This document shows, piece after piece, positions 1 to 7,164 of a DNA stretch of 64,000 nucleotides (position 1 is its first letter; every line of letters starts with the position of its first letter). This DNA is from Massilia sp. Root351 (GTDB taxonomy: Bacteria > Pseudomonadota > Gammaproteobacteria > Burkholderiales > Burkholderiaceae_D): assembly GCF_001425045.1 (NCBI RefSeq), contig NZ_LMDJ01000032.1:1126-65125 (forward strand), read 5' to 3'. The notes beneath the pieces are model-generated. The model did not search any database. It was not told where the DNA came from and was given only the letters and a program-made list of their open reading frames with translations. The position numbers were made by a program, and so were the translations under genes.

Positions 1-72
1 GCAAAGGAATCGGTCACGCCGCGTGAGCTTCTTCTTGGCGGCGTACTCAAGGTCGGAAAAGCTTCGTTGCAT
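1..72 (-). mobile_element. IS5-family transposase, N-terminal fragment (cut by window edge)
   Basis: Reading leftwards from an ATG at 72, the first 24 codons give a peptide with the pattern QRSFSDLEYAAKKK followed by TRRDRFL. This matches the conserved opening of IS5-family DDE transposases (FSD.EY..K.K.TRR..FL). Only the N-terminus is visible; the rest lies left of position 1. The IS end with its terminal inverted repeat should fall between 73 and about 200, but I cannot define it. Identification rests on the start motif alone. Confidence 0.75.
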
Positions 73-132
73 GATCGGCTGAGCAGTGATGGACAATGTC
101 GTATTGTCTCAGGTTCAGATCGCCGCAGATTC

Positions 133-158
133 AGCCGCTGAGGAATAATTCAGCGGCT
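133..158. repeat. 9-bp inverted repeat beside the IS element
   Basis: AGCCGCTGA (133-141) pairs perfectly with TCAGCGGCT (150-158) across an 8-nt loop. It lies in the gene-free stretch between the transposase start and the amylase terminator. It may be a terminator or part of the IS end. I see no other feature between 73 and 259. Confidence 0.5.
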
Positions 159-259
159 CCTTAGGGGAATTCCGACGAGGACGCTTCAGCAATCCGCGTT
201 GTCGCGCCAGGCACCACCTCCGCGACCGGCCGTGAAAGCCGGCGCCCTTGTCTCAGCCG

Positions 260-322
260 GCCTGAGCCGCATCGGCCCCAATTCGGGGTCAGACCCCGAA
301 TTGGGGCCGATGCGGCTCAGGC
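260..322. terminator. 63-bp near-perfect palindrome directly after the amylase-esterase stop codon
   Basis: The arms 260-290 and 292-322 are 31 bp each and perfectly complementary around a single central base (A291). The centre reads GGGGTCAGACCCC. The right end lies two bases from the stop codon of the GH13-esterase gene (TAG at 327-325), so it would form a very strong hairpin at the 3' end of that mRNA. There is no clear T-run, so it may act as an mRNA-stabilising or bidirectional terminator hairpin, or be a dispersed repeat. The core resembles the hairpin after ilvD (53926-53955). Confidence 0.7.
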
Positions 323-324
323 TG

Positions 325-2967
325 CTAGTGGGGAGGGAAGAACCAGCTCAGGGGGATTGCGACGCGGGCGGCCCAGGATTTTTCGTTGTGGCTGCCGCCC
401 ATCGCTTCGTGGTAGTAGAGGTTGTCGCCTTCGCGCCAGCCTTGCGCCAGCATCACGCTGCGCATCAGGGCGGTGTCTTCCAGGCCGTCGTTGATGGTGC
501 CGGCGTCGAGGTAGTATTTGACCGGCACGACCGGCAGCTTGCCGATCAGGTTGCGCTGGTTCCACCAGAATGAACTGGAGACGCCGCCAGCCTTCGAATA
601 CACGTCCGGCCGGTGCTGCGCGATCAGCACCGAGGCGATGCCGCCCAGCGACGAGCCCATGATCGCGGTGTCTTCCTTGCCCGGCTTGGTGCGCAGGGTC
701 CGGTCCACATAGGGCTTGACCGTGTCGACCAGGAAGCTTTCGTAGGCGGCCAGCTTGCCTCCGCCGTATTGGGCGTCGCAGCAGGGCGTGTATTCGTCCA
801 GGCGGTCCTTGCTGTTGTCGATGCCGACCACGATGATCTCGGCCATCCTGCCCTCGGCGACCAGTTTGTCCACCGTTTCGTCGATGCCCCATTCGGCCCC
901 GTACGCGGCGGTCCTGGCGTCGAACAGGTTCTGGCCGTCGTGCATGTAGAGCACCGGGTAGCGGCGCTCGGGATGCGTGCGGTAGCTGGCGGGCAGGTAG
1001 ATGCGCAGCGCGCGCGTGTTTCCCAGCTGCGGCGCGCTGAAATTGTCGATGATGCGCAGCTCGCCGCGCGGCACCGCTGCCGCCATGCCTTCGGCTGCCG
1101 CTTCCAGCTCCAGCACCAGCGCGCTGCGCGCCGGCAGCGTCACTTCGCCGTCCAGCGCGTAGCGCTTGCCGCTGATGACGTCCCTGCCGCCCGGCACGCC
1201 GCTCAGCATTTCGTGGAAACGCGCGCTCTGCAGGGTGACCGGCTTGGTGTTGCGGTTCAGCGCCACCATCACCTTGTTCTGGCCGTCGTAACGGAAGTAG
1301 ACGTAGGTATCCTGCTCGGGGCCGTAGTGCATCAGCTGGCCGTTGTGGATCACGCCGGCGCCCTTGCGCCAGTTCAGCAGCTTTTTCATGAACCCTTGCG
1401 CGCCACGCTGCTGATCGGTCAGCCCGGCGCCGGTGAAGGCGTTCACCTGGTCGCCCGCCCAGCCGCCCGGGAAGTCATGGCGGTAGGAGGCGTCGTCGCG
1501 TGCGCCGGTGCTGCTGGGCATCTGGATTTCGGTGCCGTAGTACAGCTGCGGGATGCGCGGCATGGTGAGCACGTAGGCGATGGCCATGCGGAACAGCGCG
1601 TCGTCGCCCTTCAGCTCGCTAAACAGGCGCGACATGTCGTGGTTGCCTTCGAACAGCACCAGCTTGCTCGGCTGGGAATAGAGATAATCCTGCGCCAGCG
1701 TCTCGTACAGATTGGTCAGGTTGGGCTCGCCTTCGCCCTTGCCGGCCAGCGCCTTGCGCAGCACGTCGTTGAGCGGGAAGTCCATCATGCCGGGCATATA
1801 GGAGGCGTAGCCGTCGTGGTTGCGCTTGCCGTACTGCCAGCGCGCCACCACCGGGATCTGGTTGCTCCATTCTTCGCCCACCAGGTTGAGGTTGGGGTAC
1901 TCGGTCATGACGGCGCGCGACCAGGCGCTGAGGAAGGCGGCGTCCGAGTAGCCGTAGGTGTCCACCCGCAGTCCGGACAGCCCGGCGTACTCGATCCACC
2001 AGATGTTGTTCTGGATCAGGTAGGTGGCCACGTAGGGATTGGCCTGGTTCATGTCCGGCATATTGGGCGAGAACCACCCTTGCGTGAAGTTGCGCTTGTC
2101 TTCGGCCGCGCCGTAGGGGTCGGCCACGGCCACCCGGTGGTGCTCGGTGGGCACGTATTTGCCGCCGTAGGTGATCCAGTCCGGCATCGGCATGTCCTGC
2201 ATCCACCAGTGCTTGCCGCCGATGTGGTTCAGCACCACGTCCTGGATCACGCCGATGCCCAGGCCGCGCGCCTTGGCGCTGAAGCGGCGGTAGTCTTCGT
2301 TGCTGCCGTAGCGTTCGTCCACCTTGTAGTGGTCGGTGGCGGCGTAGCCGTGGTAAGAGTAGGCCGGCATGTCGTTTTCCACCAGCGGCGTGGGCCAGAC
2401 CATGGTGTAGCCCATGGCGGCGATGTAGCCGAGTGCGTTTTCCATGCCTTGCAGGTCGCCGCCGTGGCGCCCGCCGCCCTTGCTGCGGTCGGCTTTCTCG
2501 GCCAGGCGCGGGCTGTTGTCGTTGGCCGGGTTGCCGTTGGCGAAACGGTCGGGCATCACCTGGTAGATGGCGTCCTTGCCCGAGAAGCCACGGCGCTCGG
2601 CCGAGCCGGGCTCGCGCGCCAGCAGCCGGTAGCCGTAGCGGGCGACCGGCTTGCCGGCCTTGCCGTTGCTGGCCGTCTCGGCAAAGCGGATCTCGAACTT
2701 GCCGGCCTGGGCGCTGTCGTCCAGCGCGAGGTCGATGAACAGGTAGTTGCGGTTGGCCACGCGCGCCACTTTCTGGATGCGCACGCCCGGGTGGCTGATG
2801 CTGGGTTCCAGGTCGGCGATCTGCTTGCCGTGCACCATCAACTGCAAGGATTTGCTGCGCATGCCCACCCACCAGTTCGGCGGCTCCATATGGTCGATGC
2901 GATAATCTTTGCCCGTGGCGGGCAGGACGCAGGCGGCCAGCAGGGCCGCGGCGATCAGGCGTTTCAT
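325..2967 (-). CDS. SusA-like neopullulanase/cyclomaltodextrinase (GH13) fused to a C-terminal esterase
   Basis: An 880-residue exported enzyme. Residues 1-19 look like a signal peptide; an LAAC motif at 10-13 leaves a lipoprotein possible. Residues about 20-115 match the N-terminal domain of Bacteroides SusA-like cyclomaltodextrinases (HMEPPNWWVGM). The GH13 barrel spans about 130-530, with VVLNH (244-248), nucleophile D336 in GLRVD, acid/base E365 in LVGEE and D444 in GNHD. A beta-sandwich follows to about 625. Residues about 635-880 are a separate alpha/beta-hydrolase of the putative-esterase (Esterase D/Fes-like) family, with YPVLYMHDGQNLFD and GSSLGG (nucleophile S773); the late GGSHNE motif may carry the catalytic His. 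The start is supported by GGAG seven bases upstream. The esterase half resembles the divergent neighbour at 3090. Hydrolysis of maltodextrins is well supported; the ester substrate is unknown. Confidence 0.9.
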   Translation of the reverse strand: MKRLIAAALLAACVLPATGKDYRIDHMEPPNWWVGMRSKSLQLMVHGKQIADLEPSISHPGVRIQKVARVANRNYLFIDLALDDSAQAGKFEIRFAETASNGKAGKPVARYGYRLLAREPGSAERRGFSGKDAIYQVMPDRFANGNPANDNSPRLAEKADRSKGGGRHGGDLQGMENALGYIAAMGYTMVWPTPLVENDMPAYSYHGYAATDHYKVDERYGSNEDYRRFSAKARGLGIGVIQDVVLNHIGGKHWWMQDMPMPDWITYGGKYVPTEHHRVAVADPYGAAEDKRNFTQGWFSPNMPDMNQANPYVATYLIQNNIWWIEYAGLSGLRVDTYGYSDAAFLSAWSRAVMTEYPNLNLVGEEWSNQIPVVARWQYGKRNHDGYASYMPGMMDFPLNDVLRKALAGKGEGEPNLTNLYETLAQDYLYSQPSKLVLFEGNHDMSRLFSELKGDDALFRMAIAYVLTMPRIPQLYYGTEIQMPSSTGARDDASYRHDFPGGWAGDQVNAFTGAGLTDQQRGAQGFMKKLLNWRKGAGVIHNGQLMHYGPEQDTYVYFRYDGQNKVMVALNRNTKPVTLQSARFHEMLSGVPGGRDVISGKRYALDGEVTLPARSALVLELEAAAEGMAAAVPRGELRIIDNFSAPQLGNTRALRIYLPASYRTHPERRYPVLYMHDGQNLFDARTAAYGAEWGIDETVDKLVAEGRMAEIIVVGIDNSKDRLDEYTPCCDAQYGGGKLAAYESFLVDTVKPYVDRTLRTKPGKEDTAIMGSSLGGIASVLIAQHRPDVYSKAGGVSSSFWWNQRNLIGKLPVVPVKYYLDAGTINDGLEDTALMRSVMLAQGWREGDNLYYHEAMGGSHNEKSWAARVAIPLSWFFPPH

Positions 2968-2991
2968 GGGGCGTCTCCGTTTTATTATTGA

Positions 2992-3004
2992 GTAGTATGG
3001 CTAC
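2992..3004. promoter_or_regulatory. Operator A, GTAG-N5-CTAC, upstream of amylase-esterase
   Basis: GTAGTATGGCTAC is an exact GTAG-N5-CTAC site and sits inside a larger dyad (TAGTATG at 2993-2999, CATACTA at 3004-3010). It begins 25 bases upstream of the minus-strand amylase start codon and faces the divergent esterase gene. The same motif recurs upstream of the other starch genes, so it is probably the binding site of a shared regulator. Confidence 0.65.
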
Positions 3005-3065
3005 ATACTATGCGTTTCGATGGGATTCTTCCCAGATAATACAGGGAAAAGGCCGAATTTCTTAT

Positions 3066-3078
3066 CTAGTTTTGGTAC
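3066..3078. promoter_or_regulatory. Degenerate operator C at the esterase ribosome-binding site
   Basis: CTAGTTTTGGTAC is a variant of the GTAG-N5-CTAC motif and lies immediately before the GGAGGAG Shine-Dalgarno sequence of the esterase gene. An almost identical sequence, CTAGTTTTAGTAC, recurs at 4215-4227 over the receptor promoter. The repeat of the same variant suggests function rather than chance, but the site is weak taken alone. Confidence 0.4.
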
Positions 3079-3089
3079 AGGAGGAGTGA

Positions 3090-4061
3090 ATGGTGCAACG
3101 TGGGCGGCGAGTAGTGCTGGCAGGGTTCGGGTTGGCGCTGGCGGGCTTGGCGCCGCTGGGCGGGGCGAAGGAGGGCCGGGCTCAGGCGCCTGGCGGGATC
3201 GGCAGTCTTGTCTCCCTGGGCGATTTTCCCTCTGCCCAGGTGGCGCCGCGCAAGGTCGTGGTGTGGCTGCCGCCCGGCTACGATCCCCAGGGCGAGCGCT
3301 ACCCGGTGCTGTATATGCACGACGGCCAGAATCTGTTCGACCCGGCCACCGCCATGGGCGGCCAGGCCTGGGAGGTGCACAAGCGGCTGGCGGCGCTGGC
3401 GGCGGCCGGCGCGGTGCGGCCGGCGATCATCGTCGGCATCGCCAGCACGCGCGAGCGGGCCCGCGAGTACGGTCCGGCGCAGGCGGTGGAGGCGCTGGCG
3501 CCGGAGTTGCGCGCCGCGCTGCTGGGCGATCCGCCCACGCCGGGTGGCCAGCCCACTTTGTCCGAGCAATACCTGCGCTTCATTGTCGACGAACTGAAAC
3601 CGGCCATCGACGCGCGTTTCCGCGCCAGTCCGGAACGCGCGGACACCTTCATCATGGGTTCGTCCATGGGCGGCCTGATCTCGCTGTACGCGCTGGCGCG
3701 CTACCCCGAGGTGTTTGCCGGCGCGGCCTGCCTGTCAACGCACTGGCCCATCACCACCAATTTCAACATGCTGTTCGACAAGGAGGATGCGCGCCCGGTG
3801 CGCTACGCGGCCGCCTATTTCGACTGGCTGGCCCGCAAGTTGCCGCGCGCGGGGCGCCACAAGTTGTATTTCGACCATGGCGACGCCACCCTGGACGCGC
3901 TGTACGCGCCTTACCAGCAGCAGGTGGACGGCATCCTGCGCGCCAAGGGCTACCGCGCCGGCGTGGACTGGATCAGCCAGGTGTTCCCGGGCGCCGACCA
4001 CAGCGAGGTGGCGTGGCGCGAGCGGGTCGAGGTGCCGCTGCGCTTTTTGTTGTCAAGATAG
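3090..4061 (+). CDS. Exported putative esterase (alpha/beta-hydrolase, Esterase D/Fes-like)
   Basis: A 323-residue protein with an N-terminal export signal (residues 1-32) that begins RGRRVVLAGF, a weak twin-arginine-like pattern. It carries the same RYPVLYMHDGQNLFD block (about 70-84) as the C-terminal half of the neighbouring fusion, the nucleophile elbow GSSMGG (S192) and a late GADHSE motif (H304). It therefore looks like a stand-alone paralogue of the fused esterase. GGAGGAG lies a few bases before the ATG. The gene is divergent from the GH13-esterase gene, and operators A and C lie between or just before them. It is probably periplasmic and induced with the starch genes. The substrate is not known; acylated sugars are a guess. 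Confidence 0.8.
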   Translation: MVQRGRRVVLAGFGLALAGLAPLGGAKEGRAQAPGGIGSLVSLGDFPSAQVAPRKVVVWLPPGYDPQGERYPVLYMHDGQNLFDPATAMGGQAWEVHKRLAALAAAGAVRPAIIVGIASTRERAREYGPAQAVEALAPELRAALLGDPPTPGGQPTLSEQYLRFIVDELKPAIDARFRASPERADTFIMGSSMGGLISLYALARYPEVFAGAACLSTHWPITTNFNMLFDKEDARPVRYAAAYFDWLARKLPRAGRHKLYFDHGDATLDALYAPYQQQVDGILRAKGYRAGVDWISQVFPGADHSEVAWRERVEVPLRFLLSR

Positions 4062-4083
4062 AACTGGTCTGCTTGCTTGTTAT

Positions 4084-4129
4084 GTAGTTGGACTACAAGT
4101 CGGCCTACCGTGCTCTGTAGCTGAAATAC
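4084..4129. promoter_or_regulatory. Operator B (exact) and degenerate copy upstream of the TonB receptor
   Basis: GTAGTTGGACTAC at 4084-4096 sits within TGTAGTTGGACTACA and is the best-conserved palindrome of the set. A weaker copy, GTAGCTGAAATAC, follows at 4117-4129, and another, GTAGTCGAAATAA, at 4277-4289. The 272-bp gap before the receptor therefore holds several motif-like sequences, the densest cluster in the window. Confidence 0.6.
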
Positions 4130-4202
4130 AACGAGGACAGCGTTTTCATAGGCGGAGCCAGTGAGATAACACGTAATAATGCGTAGCCGGGATGAACTTT
4201 AA

Positions 4203-4230
4203 TTGACTTGATATCTAGTTTTAGTACAAA
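4203..4230 (+). promoter_or_regulatory. Predicted sigma-70 promoter of the TonB receptor, overlapped by a degenerate operator
   Basis: TTGACT (4203-4208) is followed after 16 bases by TACAAA (4225-4230). The operator variant CTAGTTTTAGTAC (4215-4227) runs into the -10 box, a position expected for repression. Transcription would start near 4237 and leave a leader of about 97 bases before the ATG at 4334. Confidence 0.5.
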
Positions 4231-4333
4231 ATTCCGCATAGAACGTCTTGAGAGCGTTTGCATTGCTGGCTCCCGTGTAGTCGAAATAAACAGCCTGCGG
4301 GACTTTTGATCTGTCTAAAGAGGGGACATCCTT

Positions 4334-7060
4334 ATGAAGAATTTCGCATCTGAGCGCTCGCAGCGCGCAGTCCTGCAACTGAGCCCGGTGGCCGCTGCCT
4401 GCGCCCTGTTCGTGTCCGCGCTGGCCGGCTCGGCCCATGCACAAACCAGCGGCGAACAAGCATCCGCACCGATGGCCACCGTGACCGTGTCCGGTATCCG
4501 CCGCGGTATCGAAGACGCGATTTCGGTCAAGAAAGAAGCGACCTCCATCGTTGAAGCGATTTCCGCGGAAGACATCGGCAAGCTGCCGGACGTGTCGATC
4601 GCCGAGTCGATCGCCCGCCTGCCAGGCCTGGCCGCCCAGCGCGTTGCCGGCCGTGCCCAGGTGATCTCGGTGCGCGGTCTGTCCCCTGACTTCTCCACCA
4701 CGCTGCTGAACGGCCGCGAGCAAGTGTCCACCGGCGACAACCGCTCCGTCGAGTTCGACCAGTACCCCTCCGAGCTGCTGAGCGGCGTCACCATCTACAA
4801 AACCCCGGACGCGGGCCTGATCGGCCAGGGCCTGTCCGGCACGCTGGACCTGCAGACCGTGCGTCCGCTGGCCTTCGCCAAGCGCACCATCGCCGTCAAC
4901 GTGCGCGGCGAGAAAAACTCGATCGGCAAGATCTCCAATGCCAACGACCAGGGCAACCGCGTCAGCTTCAGCTACATCGACCAGTTCCTGGACCGCACCC
5001 TGGGCGTGGCCATCGGCTATGCCCACCTGGAATCGCCAGTGCTGGCGCAGGAAACCGGCATCTACGAGCCATGGAAAACCGATGCGCGTCCCGGCATGAC
5101 GCCCGGCACCACCATCACCGACGGCATCAAGGCGCTGGGCCGCAGCGGCTTCAACCGCCGCGACGGCCTGATGGGCGTGCTGCAATACCGTCCGAACAAG
5201 CAGTGGACCAGCATGATCGACATGTATGCGTCCCAGTTCAAGCATGAAGACACCGCCAACCAGTTCGAAGTAAACCTGAGCGGCTACAACGGCGGCCTGA
5301 ATCCCGGCCTGGTGTTTACCAACGTCACCAACAACGGCAACGCCATGGGCAGCTCGGTGGCCAACAATGTGTACCCGCTGGTGCGCGGCATGTACGACCA
5401 GCGCAAGGATGATATCCGCGCAGTCGGCTGGAACAATGAAGTGCGCCTGGACGGCGTGACCCTGGTGGCGGACGCCAGCTACTCGAACGCCAAGCGCGAC
5501 GAAGTAAGCCTGGAAAACAATCTGCAGCTGGGCGCGGTCAACTCGGTGCAGTACCTGGACAACGTGGCCCTGCAGTTCCGCAGCGGCGACTTCCCGCAGA
5601 TGGCGCCAACCCGCAACTACAGCGACGCTTCGCAGCTGTACGTGAAGGGCACCATCTACGGCTCCGGCTACGGCAAGACCCCGAAAGTGGAAGACACGCT
5701 GAAGAGCTTCAAGCTGTCGGCCAAGTTCGACGCGCCGGCAGCGGTGGAATCGTGGGTGTCGAGCTTTGAAGTGGGCGGCAACTACAGCGACCGCCAGAAG
5801 GCCAAGACCCAGCCGGAAGGCAACATCAACCTGAAGGGCAACCCGACCACGATCTCGAGCGACCTGCTGTACGCGCCGGTCGGCCTGGGCTTCGCCGGCG
5901 TGGGCACCATCCCTTCGTGGAACGTGCCTGCCGTGGTGCAGAAGTACATGACCTTCGCGCCGAACGCCAGCGAGAGCTATCTGATCTCGAAGAACTGGGA
6001 AGTGTCGGAGAAGATCACCACCGCTTTCATCAAGACCAACTTGGAACATGACTTCGGCAGCGTCACCATGCGCGGCAACGTGGGCGTGCAAGCGCAGCGC
6101 ACCGAGCAGTCGTCGAATGCGAACTACTGGGACGGCACCGCGCCGGCCGGCCAGCAAGTCAAGCCTGTCCACGACGGCAAGAACTACACCGACTACCTGC
6201 CTAGCATGAACCTGGCGTTTGCGTTCGCCGGCGAGAACACCGTGCGCATGGCGGTGGCCAAGCAGATCGCCCGTCCGCGCGTGGACCAGCTGCGCTCCGC
6301 GCTGGACTTCGGCGTGAGCGACGTGACCTTCAAGCCGGGCGCCAGCGGCGGCAACGCGCAGCTGGACCCATGGCGCGCCAAGGCCTTCGACATCTCGTAT
6401 GAAAAATACTTCGGCAAGAAGGCCTACCTGGCTGCCGCGGCGTTCTACAAGAAGCTGGACACCTACATCTTCACGCAGACCAAGAGCTACGATTTCTCGA
6501 AGTACATTCCAGGCACCAAGGCCAACACGCCTATCGGCGACTACACCGCGCCGTATAACGGCAACGGTGGCGGCATGAAGGGCCTGGAGCTGTCCGGTTC
6601 CCTGCCGCTGAACATGGTCAGCCCGATGCTGGACGGCTTCGGTGTGGTAGCCAGCCACACCTACACCGACAGCAGCATTGCGATCGAAGATCCAAGCGGC
6701 AGCATCGGCAAGAACATCCCGCTGCCGGGCCTGTCGAAGCACACCACCAACCTGACCTTCTATTACGAGAAGAACGGCTTCGAGACCCGCATCTCGCAGC
6801 GCAAGCGTTCGGACTTCGTGGGCGAGATCGGCAACTTCGCGGCGGAGCGTTCGCTGCGCTACGTGGTGGGTGAGAACATCATCGACTTCCAGATCGGCTA
6901 CTCGTTCCAGAACGGTCCGCTGAAGGGCGTAGGCCTGGTCGCCCAGGTGAACAACCTGCGCAACGCCGCCTACGAAACCTACAACGGCAACCGCAACCAG
7001 CAACTGGAGTACCAGAAATACGGCCGCACCCTGCTGCTGGGCGCGAACTACAAGTTCTAA
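4334..7060 (+). CDS. TonB-dependent receptor, MalA-like (maltodextrin uptake)
   Basis: A 908-residue outer-membrane receptor. The signal peptide ends at about residue 36 (AHA). The plug domain follows with the pattern typical of the Xanthomonas/Caulobacter TonB-receptor subfamily (VTVSGIRRGIEDAI, then DIGKLPDVSIAESIARLPG and SVRGL). The rest is a beta-barrel ending in the outer-membrane signature ...LLGANYKF with terminal Phe. Members of this subfamily import carbohydrates; Caulobacter crescentus MalA carries maltodextrins. The gene lies among starch enzymes and has several copies of the shared operator upstream, so maltodextrin is the likely ligand, by context. GAGGGG precedes the ATG. A strong terminator follows the stop. 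Confidence 0.88.
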   Translation: MKNFASERSQRAVLQLSPVAAACALFVSALAGSAHAQTSGEQASAPMATVTVSGIRRGIEDAISVKKEATSIVEAISAEDIGKLPDVSIAESIARLPGLAAQRVAGRAQVISVRGLSPDFSTTLLNGREQVSTGDNRSVEFDQYPSELLSGVTIYKTPDAGLIGQGLSGTLDLQTVRPLAFAKRTIAVNVRGEKNSIGKISNANDQGNRVSFSYIDQFLDRTLGVAIGYAHLESPVLAQETGIYEPWKTDARPGMTPGTTITDGIKALGRSGFNRRDGLMGVLQYRPNKQWTSMIDMYASQFKHEDTANQFEVNLSGYNGGLNPGLVFTNVTNNGNAMGSSVANNVYPLVRGMYDQRKDDIRAVGWNNEVRLDGVTLVADASYSNAKRDEVSLENNLQLGAVNSVQYLDNVALQFRSGDFPQMAPTRNYSDASQLYVKGTIYGSGYGKTPKVEDTLKSFKLSAKFDAPAAVESWVSSFEVGGNYSDRQKAKTQPEGNINLKGNPTTISSDLLYAPVGLGFAGVGTIPSWNVPAVVQKYMTFAPNASESYLISKNWEVSEKITTAFIKTNLEHDFGSVTMRGNVGVQAQRTEQSSNANYWDGTAPAGQQVKPVHDGKNYTDYLPSMNLAFAFAGENTVRMAVAKQIARPRVDQLRSALDFGVSDVTFKPGASGGNAQLDPWRAKAFDISYEKYFGKKAYLAAAAFYKKLDTYIFTQTKSYDFSKYIPGTKANTPIGDYTAPYNGNGGGMKGLELSGSLPLNMVSPMLDGFGVVASHTYTDSSIAIEDPSGSIGKNIPLPGLSKHTTNLTFYYEKNGFETRISQRKRSDFVGEIGNFAAERSLRYVVGENIIDFQIGYSFQNGPLKGVGLVAQVNNLRNAAYETYNGNRNQQLEYQKYGRTLLLGANYKF

Positions 7061-7080
7061 ACCGGTTCGGCTGACGTGAA

Positions 7081-7117
7081 AAAGCCCGCCAGGCGCAAGC
7101 ATGGCGGGCTTTTGTTT
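7081..7117 (+). terminator. Rho-independent terminator after the TonB receptor
   Basis: AAAGCCCGCCA (7081-7091) pairs with TGGCGGGCTTT (7102-7112) and is followed by TTTGTTTT. It lies about 20 bases after the receptor stop codon. Confidence 0.85.
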
Positions 7118-7130
7118 TGCGGCGCGAATT

Positions 7131-7153
7131 GGCGGGTTGGCGCGTAACCCGCC
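7131..7153. repeat. Dispersed GGCGGGTT hairpin, copy 1
   Basis: GGCGGGTT (7131-7138) pairs with AACCCGCC (7146-7153) around a 7-nt loop, between the convergent receptor and M2 peptidase genes. Related hairpins occur at 16171, 23611 and 40845, always just after a gene end. Confidence 0.6.
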
Positions 7154-7164
7154 GTCTGCGGCGC

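Noticed and set aside
613..2991. Long open frame (792 codons) antisense to the amylase-esterase gene
   Set aside because: It mirrors a well-supported GH13/esterase gene, has Val/Ala/His/Arg-rich composition without domains, and is a usual by-product of high GC content.
4199..7102. 967-codon open frame antisense to the TonB receptor
   Set aside because: The sense strand encodes a complete receptor with signal peptide and terminal Phe; the antisense product has no motif.
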